The notes beneath the pieces were generated by a model, which ran no database searches, was not told where the DNA came from, and saw only the letters and a list, made by a program, of their open reading frames with translations. From the NCBI GenBank assembly GCA_944470555.2, contig OX104127.1, positions 46,676,934 to 46,740,933 on the forward strand: a DNA stretch of 64,000 nucleotides. The letters are read 5' to 3'. Position 1 is the first letter of the stretch; each line of letters begins with the position of its first letter. Both the position numbers and the translations under genes were made by a program. This DNA is from Heterobilharzia americana (lineage: Eukaryota; Platyhelminthes; Trematoda; Strigeidida; Schistosomatidae). Positions 46,613 through 57,879 of the stretch are shown here, piece after piece.

Positions 46613-47219
46613 CTGCACAAAAGTAAGGATAATATTCATAAATAAGCGAACTATCTTACGTAACTTAGGCCAGATGTTTACTATTCACTACTAATAAAAA
46701 CAATCTGAAAAAAGAATATTCTTTTTGATGAATTCTCATCACGTTATACGATTACAAAAAGCAAGTGTACAACGAAAGAAAAGCAAGGTTTGAGGCGAAT
46801 ACATTTTCAAAGTGTAATGAGAGTTAGGGACTGTAAGGAAATCAAACTTTCTTCTTAAATTTGTCAGTATTCAGATGACATATATACACAAGAAGTAGAT
46901 GATGGCATTTAGAAAAAACACCCAAAAAGACAGGAGTGGTCTTAAATAAACGGAAGGTCAAAGTATTTACGCTATCTACTGTCACTGCATACTGAACAAA
47001 GCGAACAGCTCTGACTACACAACATTTCAGATGCGTTGCAAACGGATCTCCCCAAAAATTAAAAAAAATAGATATATGTGCATGCAATAATATATGGCTA
47101 TTTGAACAAGCAGAGGCCTATTGAAGCTGCAATTTACAGCAAGAAGTATAGAGAGAATTAGAAAGCCGCGACGCAATAGGTTTCAATGATAAAATGAAGT
47201 ATAACAAGGCAGATAAGCC
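46613..47219. other. AT-rich intron DNA, nothing recognised
   Basis: No feature identified. Confidence 0.4.
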
Positions 47220-47640
47220 TTTAAACTTTACTATGTTAGAGGCATTCACCGAAAAGGATGATATCGCGATAACTTCCCACGACAGGCAGTTAAAACGTTA
47301 GGTGGTACACTTTGAAGCCCAGTTCAACTAATGCACAGCAGAGCTTCAGCTGCGCAGCATCTAGTCTGAACCTGGATGGGACGGAGATGTCGGTTCTCCA
47401 AAAGTCGTCGAAGTTGAGAAAGCTGTTTTCAACCTGAAACAAGAGAACGCAACAGAACCTGACGGTTTGCCACCAGACGTCTTTGGGAATGAAGGTAGGG
47501 AATTACTTATTAGAGTAACGGAAATGCTACGTAGTATATGGGAATCATAGGTGGTCGCATCACACTGCTCTACTTTGTCGATCATTCTAGTCTATAAGTG
47601 AGTAAAGTCTTCGTGTCCTAACCATAGGGAATTAATTTAT
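47220..47640 (+). mobile_element. Family A fragment, endonuclease-RT linker (plus strand)
   Basis: The plus strand reads VHFEAQFN, then VEVEKAVFNLKQENATEPDG and RVTEMLRSIWES, which align with WAEHFEEQFNWP, EEVEKAVGSLK and LTEVLASIWES of copy A1. Frames are broken. Both ends lie inside the element. Confidence 0.78.
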
Positions 47641-47951
47641 TATCAATATATATTCGTGATGAATATCTACACACAATGAGTACACACACTTATGCATTAC
47701 GTATTAACATGTATTACAAAAATATTTATAATAAATGTAATCTCTCTACAATGCACAAATTTCCCATGGATACCATTAGGAATAAGTTTGACTGATACCG
47801 TGTCCAGGATCCTACGGTTGGTAAATGTCTGACAACTAACTGGAGCACTACAACAAAAAACTCGACAAAAGCAGGCAGGCTACCATGCTTAGATAAGAGT
47901 GCATCGATCACACTTTCACCCTTCGACGAGTCCCGGAACACACGCATTGCT
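47641..47951. other. Intron DNA between family A pieces
   Basis: Short unrecognised stretch ending in the CAAT-type simple repeat at 47952. Confidence 0.4.
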
Positions 47952-48323
47952 TCAATCAATCAATCATTATATACATAGGACCAGGCACTACTGCCTTACG
48001 GTCCGAGTTGCCACACCTCATATCAGTTCATCAAGTAAAAAGGTAGTGAGGTGAAGGATGAAGATAAGTGAATGCAGTCAAAAGAAATATAAAGTACGAG
48101 AAGAAAGGAAAGAGGAGTGACAAAATGGTGAGATTCAGTATAGCGTTGTTAAAATGAGGATAATGTGTGTATACATCTGCGCCACTGACATCGTTACTGA
48201 GCCATATCACATAGAGTCTCCAACCACTGGTTCCTCTTGTCCCGCGAACCCCAACCACCTAGTCTGCATCACCCTACATGGCTCAAACCAACAGTCAGTG
48301 ACTTCATACGTTGGTGCCATGTT

Positions 48324-48515
48324 TTAGTTTGGCCGAGAGCCTCGGGCCTTCTTCCAGTCTGGACCTACTTCAGCCAACATTGTGTGACGAGGCAATCGGT
48401 GACTAGGCATACGTAACACGTGCCCCAACCATCTCAGTCGATGAAGGTTCACAACCGTGTCAACTGACTTGCCTTTCCTTCCCAAAACTCTACATCTGAT
48501 TTCTGTGTTACTCAC
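48324..48515 (-). pseudogene. Family A C-terminal domain piece (copy A2)
   Basis: 63 codons (MSNTEIRCRVLGRKGKSVDT then RLRWLGHVLRMPSHRLPRHT) matching A1's 27566-28132 domain, but with several replacements and a truncated start caused by a local deletion. It lies in the divergent 3' part of the copy. Confidence 0.8.
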
Positions 48516-48648
48516 GTGGTGACACCACGGAATACGGCCTATACGCGACCCTTAATAGACAATCAGATATCACGGCGGCGCCATAGGTGGCGCAAATTGG
48601 CAAAAGCCAATCGAGCCTTTTGTATCCGTGCAGAAATCTCATCGGCAA

Positions 48649-49515
48649 CTAACCCACCAGGTTGATCCTACTTCCCAGGTAAGTGAAGTGGTCAACACAC
48701 TCAACCACTTCACTCTCTATTGTTAACCGCGGTACCGCTGAAGACCAGTCCTGGAGCAAAAATTTGCATTTGGGTGGTGAAAATCGCATCCCAAACATTC
48801 TCAAATTCCCACTCAAAGTGTTCAGAAGACTCTGCATCTTGTCAGCGTCTTCACCTAACAGGACTATGTCATCTGCATATTCTAGATCTAAGGAAAATTC
48901 ACCTGTGATCGGGTCAACGTTTGTGTAATTAGGTGACGAGAGGGAAACCTCCATAAGAATATCTATGATAAAATTAAATAAGAATGGGGATAGTGGGCAT
49001 CCTTGACGGACACCACTTGATGAGTATAGCTCCCTGGACAACTCACCATAGGCTCTAACATGCCCACAAGTGTTCGAGTAGAGAGCTTTCAATAAGGTGA
49101 TGTACTTACTAGGCACGCCTTTCAGTGACAGACATTGCCATAAGACTTCTCGATCAACGGAGTCAAATGCCGCCTTCAGGTCGAGAAATACAGCTATTGT
49201 CGGGCGTCTGTAAGCATGCCTATGTTCCAGGACCTGGCGCAGTGTGAATATTTGGTCGATACATCCACGGCCAGGTCTAAAGCCTGCCTGGTTTTCTCGG
49301 GCTTGCTGTTCCCGAGCTCCACTCAGGCGTCGGAGAATTATAGAACTTAGGATCTTAGACACTATGTTTGTCAGGCTGATTCCTCTGTGGTTATCACAAG
49401 AGGACTTCTCGCCTTTCTTGAAGACTGGGATGATCAGTGACTTAGACCAGTCGGAGGGGATCGTATTTGATTCCCATATACTGGCTAACACTTCCGTTAG
49501 CCTGACTAAGAGCAC
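48649..49515 (-). pseudogene. Family A reverse transcriptase (copy A2)
   Basis: 288 codons, almost the same as A1's RT. QAGFRPGRGCIDQIF, LKAAFDSVDREVLW, GVRQGCPLSPFLF and the YADD box (48868-48879) are intact. The upstream start differs slightly (LLVRLTEVLASIWES in frame), from one T/G change near 49512 that removes a stop. Shares A1's downstream frameshift in SRINLVG. Confidence 0.92.
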
Positions 49516-50959
49516 TCTACCACCATTCTTGTATACCTCAGCAGGTAGTCCGTCTGGTCCTGCTGCCCTTCCCGTTTCAGGCTACCTACCGCTTTCTCAA
49601 CTTCTTCTAGTGTTGGGGGACCTGTCTCTATGTCCCATTCAGGGTCCGACTGGATAGCGGGCAGCGCAATGGTGGCTGGAGGCCAGTTAAACTGTTCCTC
49701 GAAGTGTTCTGCCCATCGTCCCAGTCGCCTTCCCTGCGAGTGAATCGCAGATCCGTCCTTCTCCGCTATAACCTCACTAACTGTTGTTGACCATTTCCCC
49801 CCAGTCTCCTTAATAAGTCTAAATAACTGTCTACTGTTACCGATCGCCGCTGCCTTTTCCATCTCTTTAGCCTTCGCTGCCCACCACTGTTCACGATCGT
49901 TGCGCAGACTTTTCGTCAGTTATTTTTAAGTTGCGCTCGCTCTTCATTGTACTCAGAGCCTGCAGGGATGCATTCACGTGCATCCATTAGTTTGGAAGAA
50001 GCTGCTGATATCCACTGGCTCTTTTTAGCCATTATCTTGGAGTCGGCTACAGTCTCCAGTGCTGCTTTTACAGTAGACTGAAGATGGCACCAAGCTTCTT
50101 CTGGATGAGTGACAGTCTTTTGTTCCGATAACTGCCTAGCCAACTTCTCACTGAACACGGCTTTGGTGTTTTCGTTGTCCAGCAGAACTCGTAGTGGTTT
50201 TGTTGCCAAATTTTTTCTACGTCCATTGAGACGCAGGCATATACGTGCTCGGACCAACGCATGATCGCTGTCCAAACACGTACTCCAGAAGGAGCGGCAG
50301 TCTTCCACCGATCCTCTCCAGCGATGACTAATAGCAATGTGGTCTATCTGTGTCCATCGCTGAGTCGAGCTCGGTGGACGCCAGGTCAGACAGTGCCTTT
50401 CTTTATGTCTGAAATTTGTGCTGGCTAAAAATAGGCGGTTATCTGAGCATAGTTGTAATAGGCGATCACCGTTATCTGTACGTTCAGCTGGGATTCCGAA
50501 AGTGCCACCTAAGTGCCTTTCTGCCTCACTCAGTCTACCCACCTGTGCGTTGAGGTCACCTGCAACAACCACTACGTCCGAACGTTTGGCTTTCGAGAGG
50601 AGGTTAGACAGTTTATGGTAGAACTCGTCCTTCACTTCATCCGAACTACAGTCAGTGGGTGCGTAAGCAGAGATTACAAAGAGACAACGGCGAGTCTCAC
50701 TATTCCTTTTAGTTCTCACTGTGCCGTTCAGCCTCATAGCGCAGAGGCGACTATCAACTGGGATCCAGTCTAGTAGTGAGTTTTCTGCCCTGGTGCTTAA
50801 TGCTATACCTACACCTGCAAGACCACGAGAGCTAGCTATCGAATCTCCAGAAACTCGAAGGGTGAATTTTGCGGATTCACCAGATTGGTCAGGAGAGGTC
50901 AGGTGAATAACCACACTTGGGTCCTGTATGCGTGTCTCACAAACACAGCACACATCCAT
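49506..50959 (-). pseudogene. Family A endonuclease and linker (copy A2), split
   Basis: Same sequence as A1's 484-codon ORF but divided by a 1-base deletion near 49922 (TTT to TT) into 49916-50959 (endonuclease with VVAGDLNAQVG, SDHALVRARI) and 49506-49862 (linker). This is the main lesion private to A2; the frameshift near 49558 is shared with A1. Confidence 0.9.
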
Positions 50960-51273
50960 GCCCGAGTTGCTAGAGTCTTTGCCAACGAAGCCTGTTGGCC
51001 AATTTGACGGAGGGTGCGGACATTGAAGGCTCCAATATGTAATTTGGAGCGTGGTTTAAGGAGACCAGGGATGCTGTTCTGTGGACTCAGATCGTTGTCG
51101 AAGGCTGCAGAGGTAGGAGAAATTGAAGATGATGCAGCATCATTAATTAAGAGACGTGAAGGAAGATTAGAAGGTAATGATGGAGGAGGTGGATAGCAGT
51201 CAGAAGTAAACCAACACCGCCGGCCCAGCAGACCGTGGGGTATGATGATGGAGTGTGTTATTTTTGGGGCCAA
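50899..51273 (-). pseudogene. Family A N-terminal ORF segment (copy A2)
   Basis: Identical in translation to 30422-30796, including the Pro/Ser-rich start, the GAFNVRTLRQIGQQASL segment and the shared frameshift near the end. Confidence 0.85.
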
Positions 51274-51589
51274 CCTTTTCTAACCCCCCTTCCATTGAGA
51301 AGGCAGCATCAGCATGCACTGCTGGTCATCCAAGTGAAACACCTTACTGCTGTCACACGCCATCCAGCTAGCAGCAGTACGACTTCACCCTCAGACCCCC
51401 ATCATAGTGTAGCAATTTACACTATAACGGTAACTGCTTTTCGTCTAACCACTATCCAACAGACCTTTCTGGTATGGTAGGACCTCGAGGGAACAAGCGT
51501 TCCACCAGCATAGCTCGTTGGGTCATTGTTATATGCAAGCCCGACTACCACGTCAAGGTAGCAGCTATCAGTCGGGAGGCATTGCTTAC

Positions 51590-52325
51590 CGGTTGCTGAC
51601 GCCTGCCATACTTCTTAACCTTAAGGCGGCATTTGACTTTGTCGACCGTGAGGTGTTATGGCAGTATCTGATTGTGAAAGGAGTACCGAGAAAGTGCATT
51701 ACGCTTTGCGACGCTCTCTAAATGAACTCATGTAGTTGTGTAACGGCTTATAGAGAGTTTGCATCTTAATTGACAGTAACTAATATTGTCCACCATGGAT
51801 TCCCGCTGTCACTGTTCCTATTTAATTTCCCTAAAGAAATGAACAAACGAAAATAATTTTAGGCACGCCTGACTTCACAAACATTGATCTACTCTCTGGT
51901 TGACATGGAGTATGCAGACGATATTGTCCGGCTGGGTGAAGATGCTGACGCAATGAGGGATCTTGTGGACACGTTGGGCAGAAATTTGAGTACGTTTGTC
52001 ATGCGTTTCGGACCTGTCAAACGTAAGATGAGACTCCAGGACTGGTCTGCAAACTAATTACAGTTTCATGGTGAGGAGTGAAGTAGCAAAATATGTCAAC
52101 CACTTTACTTACTTGGGAGTTGCATTAGTCCGAACAAACTGGTTGCTGCAGAAACCTCACCTCGGATACAAAAGACCTATTTGACATTTGCCGACTTGCG
52201 TCATCTATGATGCTGGCGAAATATCCGAGTATGCTGCGCCTCAGTTCGTTCTGTCCTGTTAAACGGCTGTGAGACATGGCCGCTAAAGGTAGAGTATATG
52301 AAAAGGTTACACCGTTTTGACTGCA
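51590..52325 (+). mobile_element. Family A fragment: RT and C-terminal start (plus strand)
   Basis: Plus strand, divergent subfamily: LLNLKAAFDFVDREVLWQYL, then MEYADDIVRLGEDADAM with an intact YADD at 51911-51922, then VLLNGCETWPLKVEYMKRLH. It abuts copy A2's 5' end in the opposite orientation and runs directly into family B 3' sequence near 52325, forming a chimeric junction. Confidence 0.82.
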
Positions 52326-52820
52326 CTGAACATAAAGCGTCAACAAGATCCGGATTTTCAATATTAAGTCAGTCAAGTCAGTGCTTCTATGTGATGGTTG
52401 AGAGACTTGGCGCAGTACGAAAAGCATTTCCAGCAAACTACAGACATACATCAACAGCTGCCTACGCTCGCTCGATACTGAAGAGCAGATGGCCAGAAAG
52501 AATAAGTAACAAGGAACTCTGGGAACGAACCAACCAAGAACCCATCGCCCAACAAATATGCAGAAGAAAGTGAAGATGGATTGCGTCGAGCATTCACTGA
52601 TTCGGGACATCACGCGCCAGGCCAGGCCCTCGAGTGGAATCCAAGGGGGAAACGACGAGTTGGACGTCCAGGGTGAGGCTGACATGGAGGAGATCATGTA
52701 AGGAAGAAATGAAAGCTTCTGGACAGTCGTGGAGCGAGGTTCAAAGGACTGTAGAGAACAGAGTGCAACGGAGGCGTGCTACTGAAGCCCTATTTTCCAC
52801 TAGAAACCTAAAGGAAAAAT
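52325..52820 (+). mobile_element. Family B 3' end fragment (copy B3)
   Basis: Matches 39045-39540 nearly perfectly: the HKASTRSG junction, VERLGAVRKAFPANYRHTST and KSRWPERISNKELWERTN blocks, ending in a short A-rich tail (AAGGAAAAATAATAAAAAT). Strong 5' truncation is normal for non-LTR elements. The novel part is that its 5' edge is shared with B2 but not with B1. Confidence 0.85.
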
Positions 52821-53587
52821 AATAAAAATCTCTTTAGTCAATGTTCTAAAATTCCATCATCATATATAAAAAGGATTCGTTGGCGGCCACTAGAAGATCC
52901 AAGAATTTAAAGATTCAACGTTGTGTCAAACTTTCCCCCAATCACATTAAACGTTTCCGAGTTCAAATGTTTACGTTGTACAAAAAATAGAGGTCTCTTT
53001 GGTACTAAGAATCATGTAACCCTTTAGATAAATAGATGTCTTTAGAAAGTGTCAGTACGATGCTAATTGGAAAAAATTCAAAAGAGCGTTAATCACTGAA
53101 ACGGCCACATTTCTACAGTAACTGATTTCTCTCATGTACAGACAAACTTCATCTAAACCCCTGCGATTTTGCGTCTTTTCAAAAGCTCAAAATCCGTTTC
53201 GAAGTAAGTTATTATTGACCACTGGCTCCTTAGACAGTTTTGAAGTTTGCAGAGAATTGATTAGTTTCCTAACAGGAGTTTTCACTCCAGACCGACAAAC
53301 GCTTTTAATTAATTACTTATGTCTCATTAATGTAACTCAGAAAGTTGACTGATGTTTAAGCAGTAAGCCAAGTCAAATTTAATATGTGCGAGGTTATGCT
53401 AGTATTGGTTATCCGGGCTAAAGTAGTAGCAAAAGATAATTCTAATCCATACTCGATATTTGGTGCTTGGAAATCCAAAAGATACCTTCATATCTTTATT
53501 CTAATCTGTAGAGCATTAAGTTGATGATTTAAGTAAAAGGAGTAAAAACGAAAAGATTATAAAATACGAATTTACTCATAAAGTTAC
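52821..53587. other. AT-rich intron DNA, nothing recognised
   Basis: Intron of the EHBP1-like gene. No repeat family identified. Confidence 0.4.
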
Positions 53588-53717
53588 TTTTTTAGTAGGT
53601 GTTGATGCAATAGGTTTACTTTCGTGGATTACATTATTTTCTGCACCATTCAGTTTTTCCGCTATTGAATGATCAACTTGCTGAGGATGATGATTCGATA
53701 TCGATGACGCTGCTGAG
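53588..53717 (-). CDS. EHBP1: EHBP1-like exon: short linker after CH domain
   Basis: A 130-bp exon with acceptor TTCTTTCTCACTGATAG and donor AAA/GTAACT. Its first base C completes a GAC codon begun by the exon ending at 55106, and it ends in phase 0, exactly what 46612 needs. It reads SSAASSISNHHPQQVDHSIA then EKLNGAENNVIHESKPIA, low-complexity and probably disordered. There is no domain, so identity rests on position and phase agreement on both sides. Confidence 0.72.
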
Positions 53718-54739
53718 CTATCAGTGAGAAAGAAAGGAATACTAGATGAGATTGAAATACGAGCTATAATGTGTCAAAGTTAAATATTCGAATTTCATAA
53801 TTATTTATCTTTGTCCTAAGAAAAGTTTGATACTAATTTATGCTGATTATTACCACCACATACACAACCAAAAACTTACAACATTGAGACATTTCGTCAA
53901 TCAAAATGGTGAAGCGAATGCAAACGAATAAAAAGTCAGTTATGCTACTTCATAAGAGGTGGCATAACTAGTAAAGAGTATATATACTGTGGTGAATATG
54001 GACTCAAAATTGAAGAGGAAACATGGAAGAAGGACACGTAGAAATATCTATATGACAGAGAAATTCCGATAACACAGGAGTCATTAATTCTACTGCTACA
54101 TATCATCAACTATTATGAAATCAGTGAATTATAACTGACTTACAAATTTAAGGTCCCTACGGAAACTAGATTTCACGACACAATAATAAACCAAATCTTT
54201 GCTTCCATAATACAGTTTTCAAATCATCGTTCATTAGCAGCTGACTACATATTAACTTTTAACAGTAAACTGTGTTATTTCAGGATAATAAAAAAAATTA
54301 ATGTGTTCATGAAAAAATGTGTACGATGTAGAAGCGTACAGTTTACTACATTGAAGAATGGAGATTACAACTACAGTTGTTTATTCACGAATGACGGAAT
54401 TACAGCAGTGTCAAAACTTAGTAAACATTTTGCTTCGATAAGAATCACTGCACACGAGATATAACCGTTCAGTATTTCAAAAACTAAAACAGATATTTGA
54501 AATTAAGTTGCAGGTCGCAATTTATGCTTGGACCGATGAACCGATTTCGCACGAGTAAAGAAAACGATTATTCTCCATGATCACTAACATCTTTGGAAAA
54601 TACTGTATTTTAAAATGAGTTAATACTTATCATTTAAAACTTTTCAATCCATTTATCTTTCTGATTTAAGTCAAAAAATTCTGTAGCACTGGAAATTTTA
54701 AGCGGACGTTCAGCTTAAGTGGCAAATAATGATTACTAA
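53718..54739. other. AT-rich intron DNA, nothing recognised
   Basis: No feature identified on either strand. Confidence 0.4.
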
Positions 54740-55004
54740 AAAAACCAAATGTTACATGTTGTGGATGTCCCGTAGAGTACTCGATCATTGGGCCTACTAC
54801 CATAATTACCAGAAAGCTTCAAATACATAAAAGCGCACTCAGCAACCTTGTGTATATTCGTGCACCAGGCAATGAGCCACACCAACTGTGTTGGCGCTAG
54901 TGATACTATCTGGCTGCCCAAATCTCTGTAGGTGGAGCGGGTTTCGAGCCTGTGCCCCATTAGTTGGAAGTCATCTCCCTAAGCTAATGAGCCATAGCTC
55001 CACC
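54740..55004 (-). mobile_element. tRNA-derived SINE, second family
   Basis: Minus strand begins GGTGGAGCTATGGCTCATTA (box A region), has box B-like GGCTCGAAACC about 50 bp later with GCTCCACC closing the tRNA-like acceptor, then a body of about 190 bp and a T-rich 3' end. No hammerhead core seen. It sits in the CH-linker intron just downstream of the second CH exon. It differs from the families at 12139 and 56756. Confidence 0.75.
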
Positions 55005-55105
55005 TTCGAATACATATTAGTATACTGAAAACTCCTATGAATATTAACTATATAGTGTGTGAAAATTCAAATGATACAAAATACTATAGTGAAAAAAGAA
55101 ATTAC

Positions 55106-55405
55106 TCAGAATTCTTCACAACGGGAATCGGTTTGCTAACTTTGGCGAAACAATGTTCAATAACTTCACTGAACACTGATTCACCATTTGAACATGTAGA
55201 GCCCACATTGTTGTTGGTTGTTCGTTCACAGCACAATGTACGAATTTGATGTAAATAAGTCATCATACTGAGAAGATCAGGAGGACGACTTTTCGAAACC
55301 ACTTCACTTGGATCAAGTACCCGTGGTATTCCCAGTTTAGAGGCAACATCAAAAGCCAGTCGGCAATTTTGAGAAGCATTATCCGGAGACAATGAAACAT
55401 AATCA
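55106..55405 (-). CDS. EHBP1: EHBP1-like exon: calponin-homology domain, second half
   Basis: A 300-bp exon with acceptor AACATTTCTAAG and donor CTGA/GTAATT. It reads DYVSLSPDNASQNCRLAFDV, ASKLGIPRVLDPSEVV and LLSMMTYLHQIRTLCC. The DY-SL...N-LAF--A-LGIPR-LDP--V pattern and MTYL-QIR ending are the C-terminal half of the type-2 CH domain in EHBP1 and MICAL proteins. The first base completes an ATT codon giving DKIDYVSL across the splice. After the CH domain comes a Cys/Asn/Ser-rich tail. The donor is non-optimal, but phase agreement with the next exon supports it. Confidence 0.93.
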
Positions 55406-56401
55406 CTTAGAAATGTTTTTGAAAAAAAGTATAAATACAATATTTTAACCAGTAAATAAACATTATTCTTTTGCAGACTAAAACGTTAGATGCTAAAGAA
55501 ATATATACCGCTACATCAACTGGCTACAATGTATGGTAATTTCAAATACGAAAATCGATGAGTTGCTGACTGTTTTATTCATTATTTATACTTACTTTTG
55601 TTAAATCTATTATAATGTAGGAATATTATCTTGTATCCCTTTTAACTAGAAATTCGTTGATCAACTCAGCTGATGAAAAGAGCAGTTAAAAAACTCACTA
55701 ACATTCAGTAGGTGATTTGAGCAGAAAGATGAATCCTAATTTACAATACACTCTATGATCACATTCAGTAATGGGACTAACAAATATCTAACATCAATAG
55801 ACCTCCCAATCACAGATTACTGACCTACTGTCAGTGTCTTCAATCTGCAGCAAACAATGAATCTTTAAACACAGATTAAAAGTCAATCGTAATGTGATGG
55901 TGCTTGAACAAATAGCTACTATATGTTTCGTTTTCACACTTCAAGTCATCCATAAAACCAGGAACTTGCAATTCCCCTACTATTATCTCTAAATCATCTT
56001 TTTCTTCCATCAAGCCATTAGGTGCTACAAAGAAAATAAGCGAAGGGAAATCACTTCTTCGCACGAAGAAAACTATGAAAGCAACGATCAGGCTGAGGGA
56101 TTTATGTAATGAGTTTACCAGTGATTGATTGACAATAAATAGTACAGCTGGATACAATATACACAATATGCAATACAGATATTTACAGAGTAGCACTTTG
56201 TTCTCATCTATTGTTCAACAACCATTAAAGTATGTAGATGTTTCTGCGAGACACAACAGGTCACCAAGTTAGTTAACTTCACTCGATGATGAGAACAATA
56301 AATGCAACAATTAATCTAATTCAAAACGAAAGTTTTCAACATTTAAAGATAAAGCAAAACGGTTTAATGCAAGAAATGCGTGTGCGATAATATCCTGTAT
56401 C
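55406..56401. other. Intron DNA, nothing clear
   Basis: A minus-strand ORF of 106 codons at 55876-56196 has hydrophobic stretches but no splice support or recognisable family. Treated as non-coding. Confidence 0.4.
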
Positions 56402-56579
56402 ATCATTTGACTATATGAGATAGCCATAGTTTGGCAGACTAGCATTTATACTGGGTAATGATTGAAGGTGGGATGAAAATTCGGACTGTTGCCGGATTCG
56501 AACCAGTGACCACCTTCAATCATCACCCAGTATAAATACTAGTCTGCCAAACTACGGCTATCTCAGATAGTTAAATGAT
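56402..56579. repeat. Foldback of SINE tails around a tRNA-like piece
   Basis: Arms 56402-56471 and 56510-56579 are reverse complements with about 5 mismatches in 70. The 38-bp loop includes a minus-strand box B-like motif (complement GGTTCGAATCC). Each arm is the 3' tail of the SINE family found intact at 56756 (GAATTTTCAT, ACCCAGTATAAATA in plus sense). Confidence 0.9.
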
Positions 56580-56755
56580 ATTCAATATGATGCTCCCCCT
56601 CTCTGATTCAGTTAGATTTGGATTGGAATGAGAAGTCCTGGACTAGGCAGCCAGCGTGAATACGATCAAGTGGTAGTAACGCGTCACGAATTCACATAGT
56701 AGTCGGGCGTAAACCCTTGGTGACTGAAGTGAAGTAAAAATGTGGTTAGCAGTCG

Positions 56756-56870
56756 GACCTTGTAGCTCAGTTGGTAGAGCATTCAGCCGGAAACCCAGTG
56801 GTCGCTGGCTCGAATCCGGCCGCGGTCTAAATTTTCATTTCACCCACTATAAATATCCTGAATACTGTAA
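56756..56870 (+). mobile_element. tRNA-like SINE, third family
   Basis: The 72-nt head (56756-56827) can fold as a tRNA: acceptor GACCTTG/CGCGGTC (6 of 7 pairs), D stem GCTC/GAGC, T stem GCTGG/CCGGC. Box A is TAGCTCAGTTGG, box B GGCTCGAATCC. The anticodon stem is poor and position 33 is C, so it is unlikely to be a working tRNA. The tail (ATTTTCATTTCACCCACTAT) matches the arms of the foldback at 56402. Confidence 0.78.
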
Positions 56871-57879
56871 CTAAATAAATAATTTGGTCAGAATACTACA
56901 AATGAATTAGGAATAAGATTTTAAATGTAAGGATTATATCATCATAGATATTGGTTGTGTTAAATTACGGTGATGCAACCAATAAAGACGACATCATATG
57001 TTCGATCATTATGACCATCATTACGAAATATTTATTTATACGCTCATGCCGAGTTGAAACCATCAGGAACAATATATAGCAAAATAATTTAATCATAATA
57101 AAAACTTTAATGATAACTTGTGAGATTATTAATGGTTGTAGCCAAAATGAATAACACATTCAACATACTGAAAATAAATAAGTGAATACGATACAATCTT
57201 TATCGCTAAAGTGTGATGGGACTGTCAAGAAGGTAGAATTGAAGTTTGACTCTGAGTTCCGTATACAGATTGTAAGTTGGTCTGTAAATCTATTTATCTG
57301 AACCAACTACGGTGATTTAGGTGAGTGAATTCATGACATTTATGTCTTGTTCGAGACAGATTATGATTCTCCTTTGAAGAACTCAGAAATGATTCTAATT
57401 CCATATTAGATTAGTTTATTTGATATACAATGTTATAGTGATACTTACTGGATGATGTTTCGAGCTCAATTCAGTGCTTATAATCATATTAAGGTAACCA
57501 TACGACCTCTTAACTTGGCATTTTATAACTCTACTGCCTTCTCGTCTTTGACTGCGTCTGTACTGGAATTATCTACATTTCTAAAATCGGTGTTAGATCA
57601 TTCCTAGTTTACATGTTAGGTGGTGATTCAATGAAGTACAGTTCGGTGATTAGTCTCTCTCTCTCAAACTAATTATTATACCGGTCTTTAAGACTGTCAT
57701 TTTGTCATACCCTATTGTGTATCGACACATGCACATCAATGGCTGCGTTTTTTTGTGAGATTTGAAAAGCTGTGAGCAACCCACTGCGCTGAAGGTTCTT
57801 AATGAGTTTCTGAGGTATAACTAAGCTAACAGAGGCATTGTATTGTATCACTATCAGAAATGGTTTCATAAGTTATTGC
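56871..57879. other. AT-rich intron DNA, nothing recognised
   Basis: No feature recognised. Confidence 0.4.

Larger units (their letters stand above)
47952..51560 (-). mobile_element. Family A RTE-like retrotransposon, near-complete copy A2
   Basis: Minus-strand element nearly identical to A1 from about 48550 to 51540 (offset 20477-20478). It shares A1's three frameshifts and has one extra 1-base deletion near 49922. Below about 48545 it diverges: a deletion of about 90 bp relative to A1 and many substitutions. The 3' terminus is different too, ending in ATTG/GATT tetranucleotide repeats (47952-47967) instead of the TGA repeats of A1. The two ends of this copy therefore have different histories. 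Confidence 0.9.

Noticed and set aside
54930..55004. A tRNA gene on the minus strand
   Set aside because: It has box A and B-like motifs, but the head continues into a body of about 190 bp and a T-rich end. It fits a SINE.
56756..56827. A tRNA gene by cloverleaf
   Set aside because: D and T arms are good but the anticodon stem has mismatches, position 33 is C, and it is followed by a tail shared with nearby repeats. A SINE head explains it better.
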